Shown here: piece after piece, positions 1 through 10,700 of the stretch | Position numbering within the stretch: the stretch's first letter is position 1 | Layout: each line of letters begins with the position of its first letter | NCBI RefSeq assembly: GCF_032118995.1 | Contig: NC_092666.1 | Span: 10,304,501-10,368,500, forward strand | Direction of reading: 5' to 3' | DNA: 64,000 nt | From: Asterias amurensis | Lineage: Eukaryota > Echinodermata > Asteroidea > Forcipulatida > Asteriidae | The notes under the pieces: model-generated | Databases searched by the model: none | The model's input: only the letters and a program-made list of their open reading frames with translations | Told to the model about the DNA's origin: nothing | Made by a program: the position numbers and the translations under genes

Positions 1-2083
1 AGTTTTTAAACCACCATGCACCTTCCCATTTCCATGCACAGTTATTCTGGTATGCATCGTTGTCACGGTCAAATGTTGTGAACGAATACCCATTATGGTT
101 TGCCATCATTGAGTCGCTTGCTGTACTAAGAGTATCGTATAAGCTGACAGTGATTCTGTACTCGTCACCAGATATAGCAAACCTCTTGTAAAGGGCCCAA
201 CGAGGGTATCCGTCCCAGTCAGTTAAGCTAACACGTAGGTGCCACTCTCCACTTCCAGTTAATGTACGCAGAATGTCATTGCCCAGCCAGAACTCACCAT
301 TGAGGTCGCCAAACCCTGCTGAATAGTCAGCCCAGTTGCGGTAAAAATCAACGGAGCCATCTTGTCTTCTCTGGAACACGATCCAGCCTCCACCGTCGGT
401 CTCCATATCACAGTAGACCTGGACGCCTTCTGGCAGACCATCGGGGTAGATTGTGTATTGTCCATTGTCGTTATTCGTACCTGATAACAGTAACTCTTTG
501 CAGCTTTTGTAGGTACCTGGTGGGTTTGTTAGTCCATTTGCCGCTTCAGCCTCCGCTTCTCGTATTTCCATGTGGCACTTTTTAAAGGAGTAGCCAACCC
601 CAAAACCAGATAACCACTGAATCCCCGAGTAGTAGACCACATTTGGGTTTGAAGAATACCGGCCGTTGAGATGAGAATCCAAGCAGTTCTTAAACCACCA
701 GGCACCTTCCCATTTCCATGCACAGTTAACATTATAGTAGTCATCGTTGTCACGGTCAAATGTTGTGAATGAATACCCATTATGGTTCGCCATCATTGAG
801 TCGCTTGCTGTACTAAGAGTATCATACAAGCTGACAGTGATTCTGTACTCGTCACCAGATATGGCAAACTTCTTGTAAAGGGCCCAACGAGGGTATCCGT
901 CCCAGTCAGTTAAGCTAACACGTAGGTGCCACTCTCCACTTCCAGTTAATGTACGCAGAATGTCATTGCCCAGCCAGAACTCACCATTGAGGTCGCCAAA
1001 CCCTGCTGAATAGTCAGCCCAGTTGCGGTAAAAGTCAACAGATCCGTCTTGTCTTCTCTGGAACATAATCCAGCCTCCACCGTCGGTTTCCATGTCACAG
1101 TAGACCTGGACGCCCTCTGGCAGACCATCGGGGTAGATTGTGTACTTGTCACTACTTACAAAACCAGCTGTCAATAAGTCCTTGCAACTCTTAGGTATTA
1201 TTGCAGGTGCGTTTGATAATGTCAGAGTTTCAGTTGAGGTGTCGAGCTGTGCCTGTGTGGTGGATGATGTGAGAGTAGACATTTCGTCACTAGATTCTGG
1301 TACTGTCACCTCTTGCGCGGACGTCTTCGCCCCCGGTCCAGTAGTCGTTTTCTCAATTGTTGACGAGGAGTATGTTGATTGTGTGGTTTCAGCTACCGTT
1401 GTGTCACCGACTGAACTTGTTCCAAAATTGGAAGCTGAGACTGCCTGGGACAAACTGACAACTTTGGTTACGGCCTGGGATGTACTGTCAACTTGGGTTA
1501 TGTCTGTTACTGAAGTGATATCAGTTGTGGGCATGGTTTGTGACCCTACTTTGATATGAGGTGCTGCAGTGCTTTGCTCGACTTTTTCCGATGAAGTGGC
1601 GTCAGTTAAAGTCACCGTTTGGAACTCTGTTTTGCTATGGGTGGCAAACGCTATAGTGATGGCTCTTTCTTTCGCAGATCCTGGAATAGAAACGGTTTCA
1701 GTGGTGGTAACCGGAACCACTGTGGTTTTGAGTGCATCGTCAGGTGGCAAAGTGTCAAAGTTCTCGTCATAATAAATACAGCCTTGCAGCTGAATCATAT
1801 CAGCAGGTGTAGTGGCTTTGGATGCATTATTCAACTCACAAAGATGGTTGGTGGAGCAGTAGTTGAATGATTGACATTGCGGGTTGAGAGAGCAGTCTCT
1901 ACCACACAGCACAGGAGAAGATACAGTCTTCATCTGAAAACCATGGGCCTTCAAGAGGTGGTTGCCCGCCGGGTAATAGTTGACATTCAGTCTTCGATCA
2001 CACCCATGGCAACTTGTTAATAGCTTAGTGGCCAGGGCTAACATCAAAACTATCTTGACCTCCGTGCAAGTTGAGCTAACCAT
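1..2083 (-). CDS. Secreted PAN + tandem fibrinogen-related domain protein (3' end outside window)
   Basis: One uninterrupted frame of 694 codons runs from the ATG at 2083-2081 to the window edge with no stop and no sign of an intron. Residues 1-27 form a signal peptide (hydrophobic IVLMLALATKLL, then Cys-Gly). Residues ~30-115 are a PAN/apple-type domain with Cys pairs (VLCGRDC, NYCSTNHLCEL, QGCIYYD). Residues ~120-295 are a Thr/Ser-rich, probably O-glycosylated stalk. Fibrinogen C-terminal domain 1 begins near Cys300: YCDMETDGGGW, FQRRQDGSVDFYRNW, the acidic Ca-site loop TFDRDND before NCAW, and SHLNGRYSS. Domain 2 begins near Cys528 and is cut by the edge. In such proteins these domains bind acetylated or glycan ligands outside the cell, often in innate immunity; that role is inferred. 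The two domains are nearly identical at DNA level. The final residues lie outside the window. Confidence 0.88.
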   Translation of the reverse strand, partial: MVSSTCTEVKIVLMLALATKLLTSCHGCDRRLNVNYYPAGNHLLKAHGFQMKTVSSPVLCGRDCSLNPQCQSFNYCSTNHLCELNNASKATTPADMIQLQGCIYYDENFDTLPPDDALKTTVVPVTTTETVSIPGSAKERAITIAFATHSKTEFQTVTLTDATSSEKVEQSTAAPHIKVGSQTMPTTDITSVTDITQVDSTSQAVTKVVSLSQAVSASNFGTSSVGDTTVAETTQSTYSSSTIEKTTTGPGAKTSAQEVTVPESSDEMSTLTSSTTQAQLDTSTETLTLSNAPAIIPKSCKDLLTAGFVSSDKYTIYPDGLPEGVQVYCDMETDGGGWIMFQRRQDGSVDFYRNWADYSAGFGDLNGEFWLGNDILRTLTGSGEWHLRVSLTDWDGYPRWALYKKFAISGDEYRITVSLYDTLSTASDSMMANHNGYSFTTFDRDNDDYYNVNCAWKWEGAWWFKNCLDSHLNGRYSSNPNVVYYSGIQWLSGFGVGYSFKKCHMEIREAEAEAANGLTNPPGTYKSCKELLLSGTNNDNGQYTIYPDGLPEGVQVYCDMETDGGGWIVFQRRQDGSVDFYRNWADYSAGFGDLNGEFWLGNDILRTLTGSGEWHLRVSLTDWDGYPRWALYKRFAISGDEYRITVSLYDTLSTASDSMMANHNGYSFTTFDRDNDAYQNNCAWKWEGAWWFKN

Positions 2084-2525
2084 GTTTATGATCAAATTGA
2101 CAATGCTAATCACAGTACACGGTAGTGTCTCTTTGACGAGCAAAATGTGACTATAAACCAAATATTCGAGCGATGAAAGCTTCATCCAACATCAGAAAAC
2201 TGTTGACATCAAAGGTAAAGCGTTGCTCTGACGTCCACGCAAGCTGTGTCAGTTATGCCAGTGCGAGCGACCGTTCGTCCTTCATGTACTGTTCAATACA
2301 AGTAAATTTTAGTTGAATACGGGAGTGCCTTGCTAGTTTGAAGACCTCAGTTTTTCTGTAAAAAGAAAAGAAAAAAGGGACTCGATTGTGATTGGTCCAC
2401 GTATTGCTTAATGTTTTATTCAAGGTAACGACTGTTCGTTATTACTCTGTATACCGGCAATTGCCCGTAGATTTACATACAGTTATTGGCTAATATTGCT
2501 TACTGCACTTTCTAGTAGAAAGACT

Positions 2526-2913
2526 TTAAAGGCAGTGGACACTATTGGTATAATTAATCAAAATATTTGTTAGTATAAAACCTTACTTGGTAACAAGTAA
2601 TGGGGAGCTTCTGATAGTATAACACATTGTGAGAAACTGCTCTCTCTGAAGTGACGTAGTTTTCGAGAAAGAAGTAATTTTCCACGCATTTGGTTTCGAG
2701 ACCTCAGATTTAGAACTTGATGTCTCGAAATCAAGCATCTGAAATCACACAACTTCGTGTGGCAAGGGTGTTTTTTGTTCATTATTATCCCGCAACTTCG
2801 ACGACAAATATTGGGCTCAAATTTTCACAGGGTTGCTTTTTTATGCATATGATGAAATACACCAAGTGAGAACACTGGTCTTTGACAATACCACTAGTTT
2901 CCAGTGTCTTTAA
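2526..2913 (+). mobile_element. TTAA-flanked MITE, family A
   Basis: Full-length ~388-bp copy. Both ends show TTAA next to inverted termini of the type AGGCAGTGGACACTATTGG and its complement CCAGTGTCT. Internal landmarks shared by all family A copies are CTTACTTGGTAAC, a GAGACCTC/GAGGTCTC inverted pair, CACACAACTTCGTGTG and ACACCAAGTGAGAA. No coding capacity, so a non-autonomous DNA transposon. Confidence 0.85.
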
Positions 2914-3059
2914 TCGCTGAGACAGTGATTATAGTTTCGAAAAGCAGGATGGCTGATTTTGAAAGGGCCCTAAAGAGACAATTATTATTTAGTATTATTG
3001 TCAAAACATGTATAAACGACCCCGTACATAACGTACAAACCAGTGTGGCGTAAACGAAT

Positions 3060-3092
<33 letters not shown>

Positions 3093-3103
3093 GGGGGGGG
3101 GGT
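3060..3103 (+). repeat. Poly-T/poly-G homopolymer junction
   Basis: About 32 T followed directly by 10 G. Prone to slippage and assembly error. No gene context. Confidence 0.9.
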
Positions 3104-4261
3104 GGGTCCTGCCAGAAATAGTTGAAGGCTACCAACCACAGCGAGTTTTTGCCCCATTCAACATAATATACCCTTTATAAGAGTTTCTTCAATAATAATC
3201 TCTTTGGGAAAATGATGAGTAGATCACAAGACTAAGTTTGAACATGGAGCCTCTCTTTAACCATTAGCCACTGGACCGCATAATAGCTGCCTAGCGATAC
3301 ACCGTATGCGGTAGGAGGAAACCTCGCTAGCTTGTGTTTGTACAAAAAAAGGAACATTGTAGATCATTAATAATTCTCCCTTCACAGTTGACTTGTCGAT
3401 GCTAATGATGATGAAATAATTTAGCTCTTACCCAACAAAACGCTCATTAGTAAACACAAAGGAAACTGTATTTATTCATCATTCATGATGATATTGTCGA
3501 AAACTAACGCCTTCGCATTTAATTCTTCATCAGCATGAACATATAAAGTCAGATAATTAAAAGCCTTGAAAAGCTATTGTGTCCATGTTATCCCTACAAA
3601 AAACACTCGCCAAAACAATTACCGTAGCCGTTTAAAAACGAGAAGCGATTATTGTTCCCATGAGAACTTGTACTTTTATACATAAAGTATTACCGAAAGG
3701 GTACAAAATTGTGCATAAAATAGTATTAAGCCATGGCTATCTTTTAAAATTTGAACTACGATTCCAGCTAGTAATTTACTGCAAGAATCTTGAAAATCTA
3801 TTTTCAGCAAACTCTCGGGCGGTGCCTATAATTACTGAAGTCTTTTAAATAGATGGACTGCTTTGAAACAAATCGAACTACATGCACAATTTAAGAAAGG
3901 GAAAGTTCAAGAAAAAAAACTGTTTTACATTATGCTTTAAATTACGGCTGTAGTGAGTTTGTAGATGTAGAAATACAGTGGTGTCCCCTCTCGGTGCATT
4001 GATCCTTGCTGTGTCTATATGAGTTAAGTGTATAGGCCTTACACATTCAAACCGAAAAGATGACAATAGGCTACGGTTCAGGGGAAGGCGCCAGTTTAAA
4101 AATGTGTGCAAAACCAATGTAATGGGAACTGTTGCAAAACAAGGTTAGAGTATAAACAAGAGAGGGACAATTGGAGGCCACTGTTGCAGGGGAATCTAGC
4201 CCTGGCGGCCTTACACTTTCTTCGTATTATAATTACAGTGATGTCCTGGATATCAGGGTCT

Positions 4262-4484
4262 ATTTCTGGGGCGGAACATTTTCAAAGCTTCATAACTCAA
4301 ATCTTACCTAAAAGAAGCCACTAATTTCAACAGATTCACATTCCATATAGACCCCTTTTAGGAAAAAGCAATGCACTAAGAAAGATGTATGCTGCCATGG
4401 AATGTGAATCTGTTAAAATTAGCGGCTTCTTGCAGGTGAAGATTTGAGTCATGAAGCTTTGAAATTTTCCCGCCCCAGAAACAG
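4262..4484. mobile_element. Fold-back element
   Basis: Two imperfect inverted arms of ~85 bp flank a ~50-bp centre. The left arm starts ATTTCTGGGGCGG and the right arm ends CCGCCCCAGAAA; inner arm ends are AGATTCACATTCCA and TGGAATGTGAATCT. No coding sequence. Probably a palindromic MITE. Confidence 0.7.
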
Positions 4485-4999
4485 GCCGTATATATAGCTC
4501 TGTGTCTGTGTACAGCACAGAGGAAGAGTTATAGGACTATGTATATACACCGCACTTGTGTGCTTTGAACCCGTCCTCATTTTATGTCAGGGAACGTTAA
4601 AATTAATTGGTCATTTCAGAATAATGGTGTTCTAAAATTTCAAAGAAGCTCATCTCGATTAGCTACTAAAATATTCATCAGGGGACGTTGGCCGGTAGTG
4701 TACAATGCGTATTGTCAGGAAAACAACAACACGCAACCTTTTTTTGTGTGATAGGAATTAGTTTTTGTTGTTGTGGTTTTTATTGAGCGTTAGAAACCAA
4801 TTTGAGTTTTTAAAAGCACTGTGAGTGCCCCGTACATCGATAATGTACGTACTCAGGGACAGTCCGTCTCCCAGTAAGATATTTAATACTGATGACAATT
4901 GTTTAATTGTTTGCGGTTCAGTGTACTTCTTAATTACGAGGCACAGTCAGGAATTATTTTGCTCGAACAAGAAATTTCTGCAACACGTTGTTCCTATAT

Positions 5000-5181
5000 C
5001 ACTGCAAAAACTGGGGTGTTAAAGTGGTTCTTACTGGTATCTATACGAGACATCACCAACATGTTGTTTTTTTATCCCCATTGATCGTTGATGAAATCAT
5101 TCCTCCATGATGAAATTAACACCGTGTCGGTGTTGTAACATAATTCAAGAAAATCAATTTAACACCCTGGTTTTTGCAGTG
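5000..5181. mobile_element. Short MITE with CACTGCAAAAAC termini
   Basis: A 182-bp element with terminal inverted repeats CACTGCAAAAACTGGGGTGT and AACACCCTGGTTTTTGCAGTG-like complement. A CA...TG ended TIR of this kind is seen in hAT-like elements, but no clear 8-bp target duplication is visible, so the superfamily is only a guess. Confidence 0.65.
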
Positions 5182-5710
5182 TACACCCTTTGTGTATTTT
5201 CCTAGCCCTAACCCCATGCAACCTTACAAATCTAACCCTAACCCTACCTATAGCCCTAACTCTAATCTTAACCATGGCGTGTAAACCTAGGTTTCGAAAC
5301 CAGCAGTCAACCTTTTAGTTCCTAGTCCATTATGACAAGTGACTATTTTGTCCTATGCAAACATAAAAAGTGGCAAGCCTCTAAAGTGAGACGTTTTAAT
5401 GACCCCGTTCCCAATGTGATCGATGGTTTGTTTTGTTAATGATGCGTCCAAATTGCCTTTTTATGGTTATAGAGTAAAATTTGAACGTGATTGTTGTGGT
5501 ATTGTGTACGCATGTTAATTGAGATAAACTTTAGGCAAAACAAATTGTAAAAAAAAAAAAACAGGTCTTTCTAATTAATAATATCTCAAGGCCAAAAAAT
5601 TAAGAGACTGAATTGACAAAGAGTGTTCTTCAACTTGATAACTAGACTCGATTGTTGGGTTGTCGTTTTTTTTTGTTTTTTTTTTTCGGAATTATTGATT
5701 TATTTACATT

Positions 5711-6143
5711 ACAGGCCCTTTTTCGAATCCAATAATCGGCTTTGGATTCGGCTTTCCCGGCTCTCGTCTGAAGCCCTGAGCGTGTACGCAAAGCATGCGC
5801 AAATTAATTTTCAAAACAACCGCGGGTCCATAATTGAAACTAGCCTTAAGTACATTGGTCTGCCGCGGGGAGATCGAGTTGTGGCGGTGCTCTCGCGAGA
5901 TCAACGCTCTCGCGCGAACTGCTTGTTGCCGACTTCTATACTGGATGGACCGTATTGGTGCGAGAGGGCAGTAGTCTCATAGCGGGCCCAGCAGTCTCGC
6001 GAGAATACCGCGGGAATCGCGGGGAGATTCGGAATAGAGTCGGAATGCTATCACCCACCGTGACAGACATTTTTAACGACTTGTTCACAAGTCTAGCCTT
6101 GAGCCGAATCTGGAGCCGAATGGGTTCGAAAAGGGCCGGTGTG
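5711..6143. mobile_element. GC-rich DNA transposon relic carrying TCTCGCGAGA motifs
   Basis: Ends are inverted: GGCCCTTTTTCGAATCC with GGATTCGGCTTT on the left, and AGCCGAATCTGGAGCCGAAT with TTCGAAAAGGGCC on the right. The interior is far richer in CpG than the flanks and holds two perfect TCTCGCGAGA palindromes (about 5890 and 5995). No long convincing ORF. Similar terminal sequence (GCCGAAGCTGCATTCGAAAG) reappears near 7530. Confidence 0.6.
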
Positions 6144-6173
6144 CGGTGTCATGACCCGCGAGCATTCTGGTGG

Positions 6174-6212
6174 TTAAAGGCAGTGGACACTGTTGGTAAT
6201 TGTTTGTTATAG
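6174..6212 (+). mobile_element. Family A MITE end fragment
   Basis: Only the terminal ~35 bp (TTAAAGGCAGTGGACACTG and following GGTAATTG) is present before a T-rich run; the rest of the element is missing. Confidence 0.6.
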
Positions 6213-6529
6213 TTTTTTTTTTGTTTTTTTTTCTCCAAATATCACATTAAATAATCATAAAACATACAAGAAAAAAAGAACAAAGGGTGATAAGAGGAGG
6301 GCACCAGGAAAAAGCCTAGGCTTGTACAGAGCCTGGACCCTTTATGTATAAATTAATTGGTTTTACTTTATAACAATAACAATGTTGATTGATGAAATAA
6401 AAGTCCAGTGAAAGGTATAATGCATACAGCCAAAATAGCACAAATTTTTGATTGTTTGTAATTAAACTGTTTTTAACAATATTAATTTGTTTGCTATGCA
6501 GCCTTCAATACATATTGAGAGTTGATAAC

Positions 6530-6909
6530 AAAGGAACACGTTGCCTTGGATCGGACGAGTTGGTCTATAAAAAGCGTTTGTAACCGTTTTTTATAAAATG
6601 CATGTTGGAAAGATGTTTTAAAAGTAGAATACAATGATCCACACAAGTTTGCCTCGAAATTGCATGGTTTTCCTTTTACTGTGCTAACGCGCGGTCGGCC
6701 ATTTATGGGAGTCAAAAATTTGACTCCCATAAATGGCGACCGTGTTAGTCGACGAGGTAAGCGAAAAACCGTGCAATTTCGAGGCATGTTTGTGTGGATA
6801 ATTGTATTCTACTTTTACAACATCTTTCTACCCATATGCATTTTATAACAAACGGTTACAAACGCTTTTCAAGGACCAACTCGACCGATCCAAGGCAACG
6901 TGTTCCTTT
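6530..6909. mobile_element. Long fold-back MITE, family C
   Basis: Nearly the whole 380-bp element is one imperfect palindrome. Termini are AAAGGAACACGTTGCCTTGG and its complement; the centre is GGAGTCAAAAATTTGACTCC near 6720. A transcript would fold into a ~180-bp hairpin. A second copy lies at 31369-31755. The right flank preserves TTAA. Confidence 0.85.
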
Positions 6910-7009
6910 AATTACAAAACTAGATATTTTGGAATGGATAATCATGGCACGCGTGTAGTTACAGGTGGTGTCATTTTAAACGATACTGGCTTTAAGTAGT
7001 ATCAATTGT

Positions 7010-7485
7010 GTCCTCAATGCAATACTGTCCGCTCCGGACACTTTTGCATATGCAACCGTGTCCGGGGCTATGCAAAAACCGTCTGGCGGACATGTACATG
7101 ACTGTACGTGTATGTGCGCGCGTAGGGAGCGTGCATGCACCTAACATACGTACAAAATATGCAGCATGAATATTCACATATTATTTTTATGATTGCATGC
7201 AGCGAATACTCAACAGCCGAACATTTCCCATGTCATTCATGACACGCACTTAGCTCGTAAAAAAAATGACGAACGTGTTCCGTCAACCAAGGGCGTTTAT
7301 TTTACAGCAAGGACAGTTTTGCACGGGGCGGACACAACTGCTTATGCAAATGTGTCCGGGCGGACACAGTGCATAATGTGCAGCAGCAGCAGCGAACACG
7401 ATTATGCAAAAGCGTCCGGCGGACATTATTGCATATGCAATAGTGTCCTCCGGATAGTATTGCATAGAGGACATAATTGCATGCG
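7010..7485. repeat. Cluster of interleaved palindromic dyads upstream of XRCC1
   Basis: At least four units of the form GGACA(C) - ~5 nt - TGCATATGCA-like core - GTGTCC occur (about 7035-7062, 7331-7355, 7390-7420, 7421-7448), with further half-sites to 7485. The cores give ATGCAAAT-like octamers (e.g. near 7345). The cluster is interrupted at about 7100-7300 by unrelated sequence. It ends ~300 bp before the XRCC1 start codon, so it could be a transposon-derived array or a regulatory cluster; no function is shown. Confidence 0.6.
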
Positions 7486-7489
7486 ACAC

Positions 7490-7778
7490 CGGCTTCAGAC
7501 GGGAGAACGGAGCCTCAAGCCGAACCCGAAGCCGAAGCTGCATTCGAAAGGGGTCGCAAGAAAGCCTACGGGAGAGCCTCGAAGTGTGACGACAGGCTAA
7601 AGTCTCACCCTACCTAGACGCTTGAGGGCGGGCTGTTGGTTGGTGCAGAAGTTGAACTTTGACATGTTTGATGAAGAATCGGGCATTATTTTTACTTCCC
7701 GCGCAGTTTGTCTTTCGGTGTTTTCATCTTCAAGAAATGGGTGAAGTACTTTGAAAAGTCTGACTAAATGAAAGCAGG
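7490..7778 (+). promoter_or_regulatory. Likely XRCC1 promoter and 5' UTR
   Basis: GC-richer than its surroundings, no TATA box seen. It holds a GC box GGGCGG at 7626-7631 and an E2F-like TTCCCGCGC at 7696-7704, both usual in DNA-repair gene promoters. Two short upstream ATGs precede the XRCC1 start (one opening a 5-codon ORF near 7736). The transcription start is not determined. Confidence 0.4.
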
Positions 7779-10700
7779 ATGCCTGCCATTAAGTTACAGT
7801 ATGTTGTGTCGTCTAGCAGTGAAGATACGGTGAGTATCCGTCGTAGGAAACTTGGGTCTTCTTCTTGCGTGATTATCATGATTGATATATTAATATTATT
7901 GATCATGTTGATCATCATGTGTTGTTGATGCATTGTTTTTGTATTTTTTTGTATTGTATTTTGTAATTGTTGATCATGTTCTGTATGTGTTGTGTAGGCA
8001 GAACAAGTTTCCGTATGGCGCCACCACTTTTTCATTAAATATTAAATAATTATATAATATTAATAGCAATAGGAATTTATTTTTTATAGGATCCGATGGT
8101 AATTAAAACCAAAACTCAGTAAAAGTATCTAATTTAGTAATTTACCTCATAAAAAGTCATAGGCCTTAGTCATATTGGATAACTTTCCGTATGGCGCCAC
8201 CACTTTTTCACTCTTTTTTAGAAAAAGGGATATCTCATTGAGGTAAATTAGATACTATATTATTTCATATCGAATGAAAAAGTGGTGGCGCCATACGGAA
8301 AATTTTCCGAATAGTTCAGTAAATTGTCCCAATTAGATATAGCCTACCAAAAAAGCTACATGATTAATAATAATATTATTAAAATAATAAAAAATCTTTC
8401 CGTACCTTTATCTTTATATAAATTATAAAATTATTTATAATGTATAAAATAATGTATTTTAATCCTGCCTGCCACCACCTTTTCACTAATTTTTCCAAAA
8501 AGGGATCTCATTGAGGCACACTGGATATTATATTATTTCATATCGAATGGAAAAGTGGTGTAATACAGAAACTTTTCCAATGGATATTAGTGTGGTGGCG
8601 TGGTACAGAAACTTTTCCATTTCGGGCTGATCTCCGAGACTCTTCCTTGTTCAGTCAATTTTGTTATGGTCTCAGATTTGGAATTGGAATCGACCTCTCG
8701 GAGCACCGTGGCGTGGGGGTTGTCTCAGACTCGGTCTCGATGGGATTCGGTGTCACCTGACTAACTCGGGACCAGCAAAAGTCTGGGAAAGTCTTGTCCA
8801 ATCGTTGAATAAAATGTTTTGTCGATACCTGTTTCTTAGTCCTATATGTATGAGGTTGTTCCGCTATCGTCCGTGGAGACGGAAGTGGAACGATGCCTAA
8901 AGTTCCAGTAAGGAGTACCCGTTTTGCCTGTCGTCGTATACAAATTATACCTATCATTTTACTGTTGTTATACATCACATGTAATAAATAGTATTCAAAT
9001 GTCTCTGTTTCCAGACACACAAGGCAGACAACCTTTTAAAACCAGAGTCTTATCGGAAGTGGAAATGTGCTGAAGATGCTGACAGAAAAGCCTCTGTTAT
9101 TCTGCAGGTAAGACGCGCCCAGCTGTGTGTTGTTTAAAGCCACAGGTATTCTAAAAAAAGTGCAAGCAATAACTCTGCTTGACCTAAGCGCATAATTCCC
9201 TGCTTCCATAATCGTTGATTCCTTACCTTTGGTAAACAGTAGCCATAAAATTGGTCCCAGCTATGAAATTTGGCCCAGGGCCCAATCTACAATGTATGAG
9301 TCATCTCATGAATTCAAATCGCAGTCAGAAAAAAAAATGTCTGCTCTAGGGGTTTCGAGCCAAAAACGTCAAGACATTCCTTTTGATCCAGAGTTTTGTG
9401 GATACAGGTCTTCTCCAGTAGGTTTTTTGCGGACAGTGTTACGGACAGTATTCGGTTGCGATAGTGACAACTCTGCTATCAAAATGACTGTCGCCAATGA
9501 AGACTAGCAAAGATTTGAATGGTTTAAAACAACATCCAAATAACATGTTACCAAGTGTAGGAGGTTTCAAGTCATAAATTGGTAGGGTGGCCGATTGGAT
9601 AAGAGCACCGAACTCATGCTCTGGTGCTTCTAAGCAGAGTGTGGGTTCGAATCCCAGTCGTGACACTTGTGTCCCTGAGCAAGACACTTAACTATAATTG
9701 CTTCTCTCCATCCAGGGGTAAATAAGCACCTGTGAGGGTAGAGATTGTTCTTGTGATTGGTTTAGCCGAGTAGCGCATATATAATTGTCGCACAGGCTGT
9801 GTACTCCCCAGGGAGTTGAGATGGTTTAAGGAAAGATTTAAGGCCCAGTAATAAAGTCCAAAGTGCTTTGGGACGCCCTTCGGGTGTGAAATGTGCTATA
9901 TAAAAACTGGTTATTGTTATTATAAATTTAAGGTTTGATGTGTTTTTTTCTTCTTGTTTAAATACATGTAGTTTGAGAAAGCGTCCCAGATTCATTCCAT
10001 TGATATTGGAAATGACAACTCTGCATTTGTGGAGGTGTTGGTCGGCCATTCCACTTCAACCTCATCAGATGACTATCAGGTAATTTTTTAATCCTCAACT
10101 CCCCAAGTATTAACCAAAACAACGGGGAAAAATCATATTCAAACTGGCTGCAAAAGACTTAAAGACACTGGACACTAATTTTGGTAATTACTCAAAATAA
10201 TTGTTTGCAAAAAAACTTACTTGGTAACAAGCAATGGAGAGCTGTTGATAGTTTAAAACATTGTGGGAAACGGCTCCCTCTGAAATAACATAGTTTTTGA
10301 GAAAGAATTAATTTTACACAATGATTTCGAGACCTCAGATTTAGATTTTTAGGGCTCGAAATCAAGCATCTAAAAGCGCACAACTTCATCATGACAAGGG
10401 TGTTTTTTCTTCCAATATTATATCGCAACCAATTGAAATTCAAATTTTCACAGGTTTGTTATTTTGTGCATATGTTGACATTATGACATACACCATGTAC
10501 ACTAAGTGAGAAGACTGGTCTTTGACAATTACCAAAATTGTCCTGTGTCTTTAAAAGAACTGGACATGTTTGGTTATTGTCAAAGACCAGCTCATAAAAT
10601 AACTAATCTGTGAAAATTTTTACTCAAATGCGCATCAAAGTTGCAAGAGAATAATTAAAGAAAACACACCCTTGTTGCACAATTGTGTGTGTCTTCATTT

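Noticed and set aside
259-1152. Short minus-strand ORFs in another frame over the fibrinogen domains
   Set aside because: They appear twice because the domain is duplicated; the real frame is the long open one with clear domain motifs.
5203-5272. Telomere-like CCCTAA stretch
   Set aside because: Only two to three imperfect CTAACC units; too short and degenerate to call an interstitial telomere.
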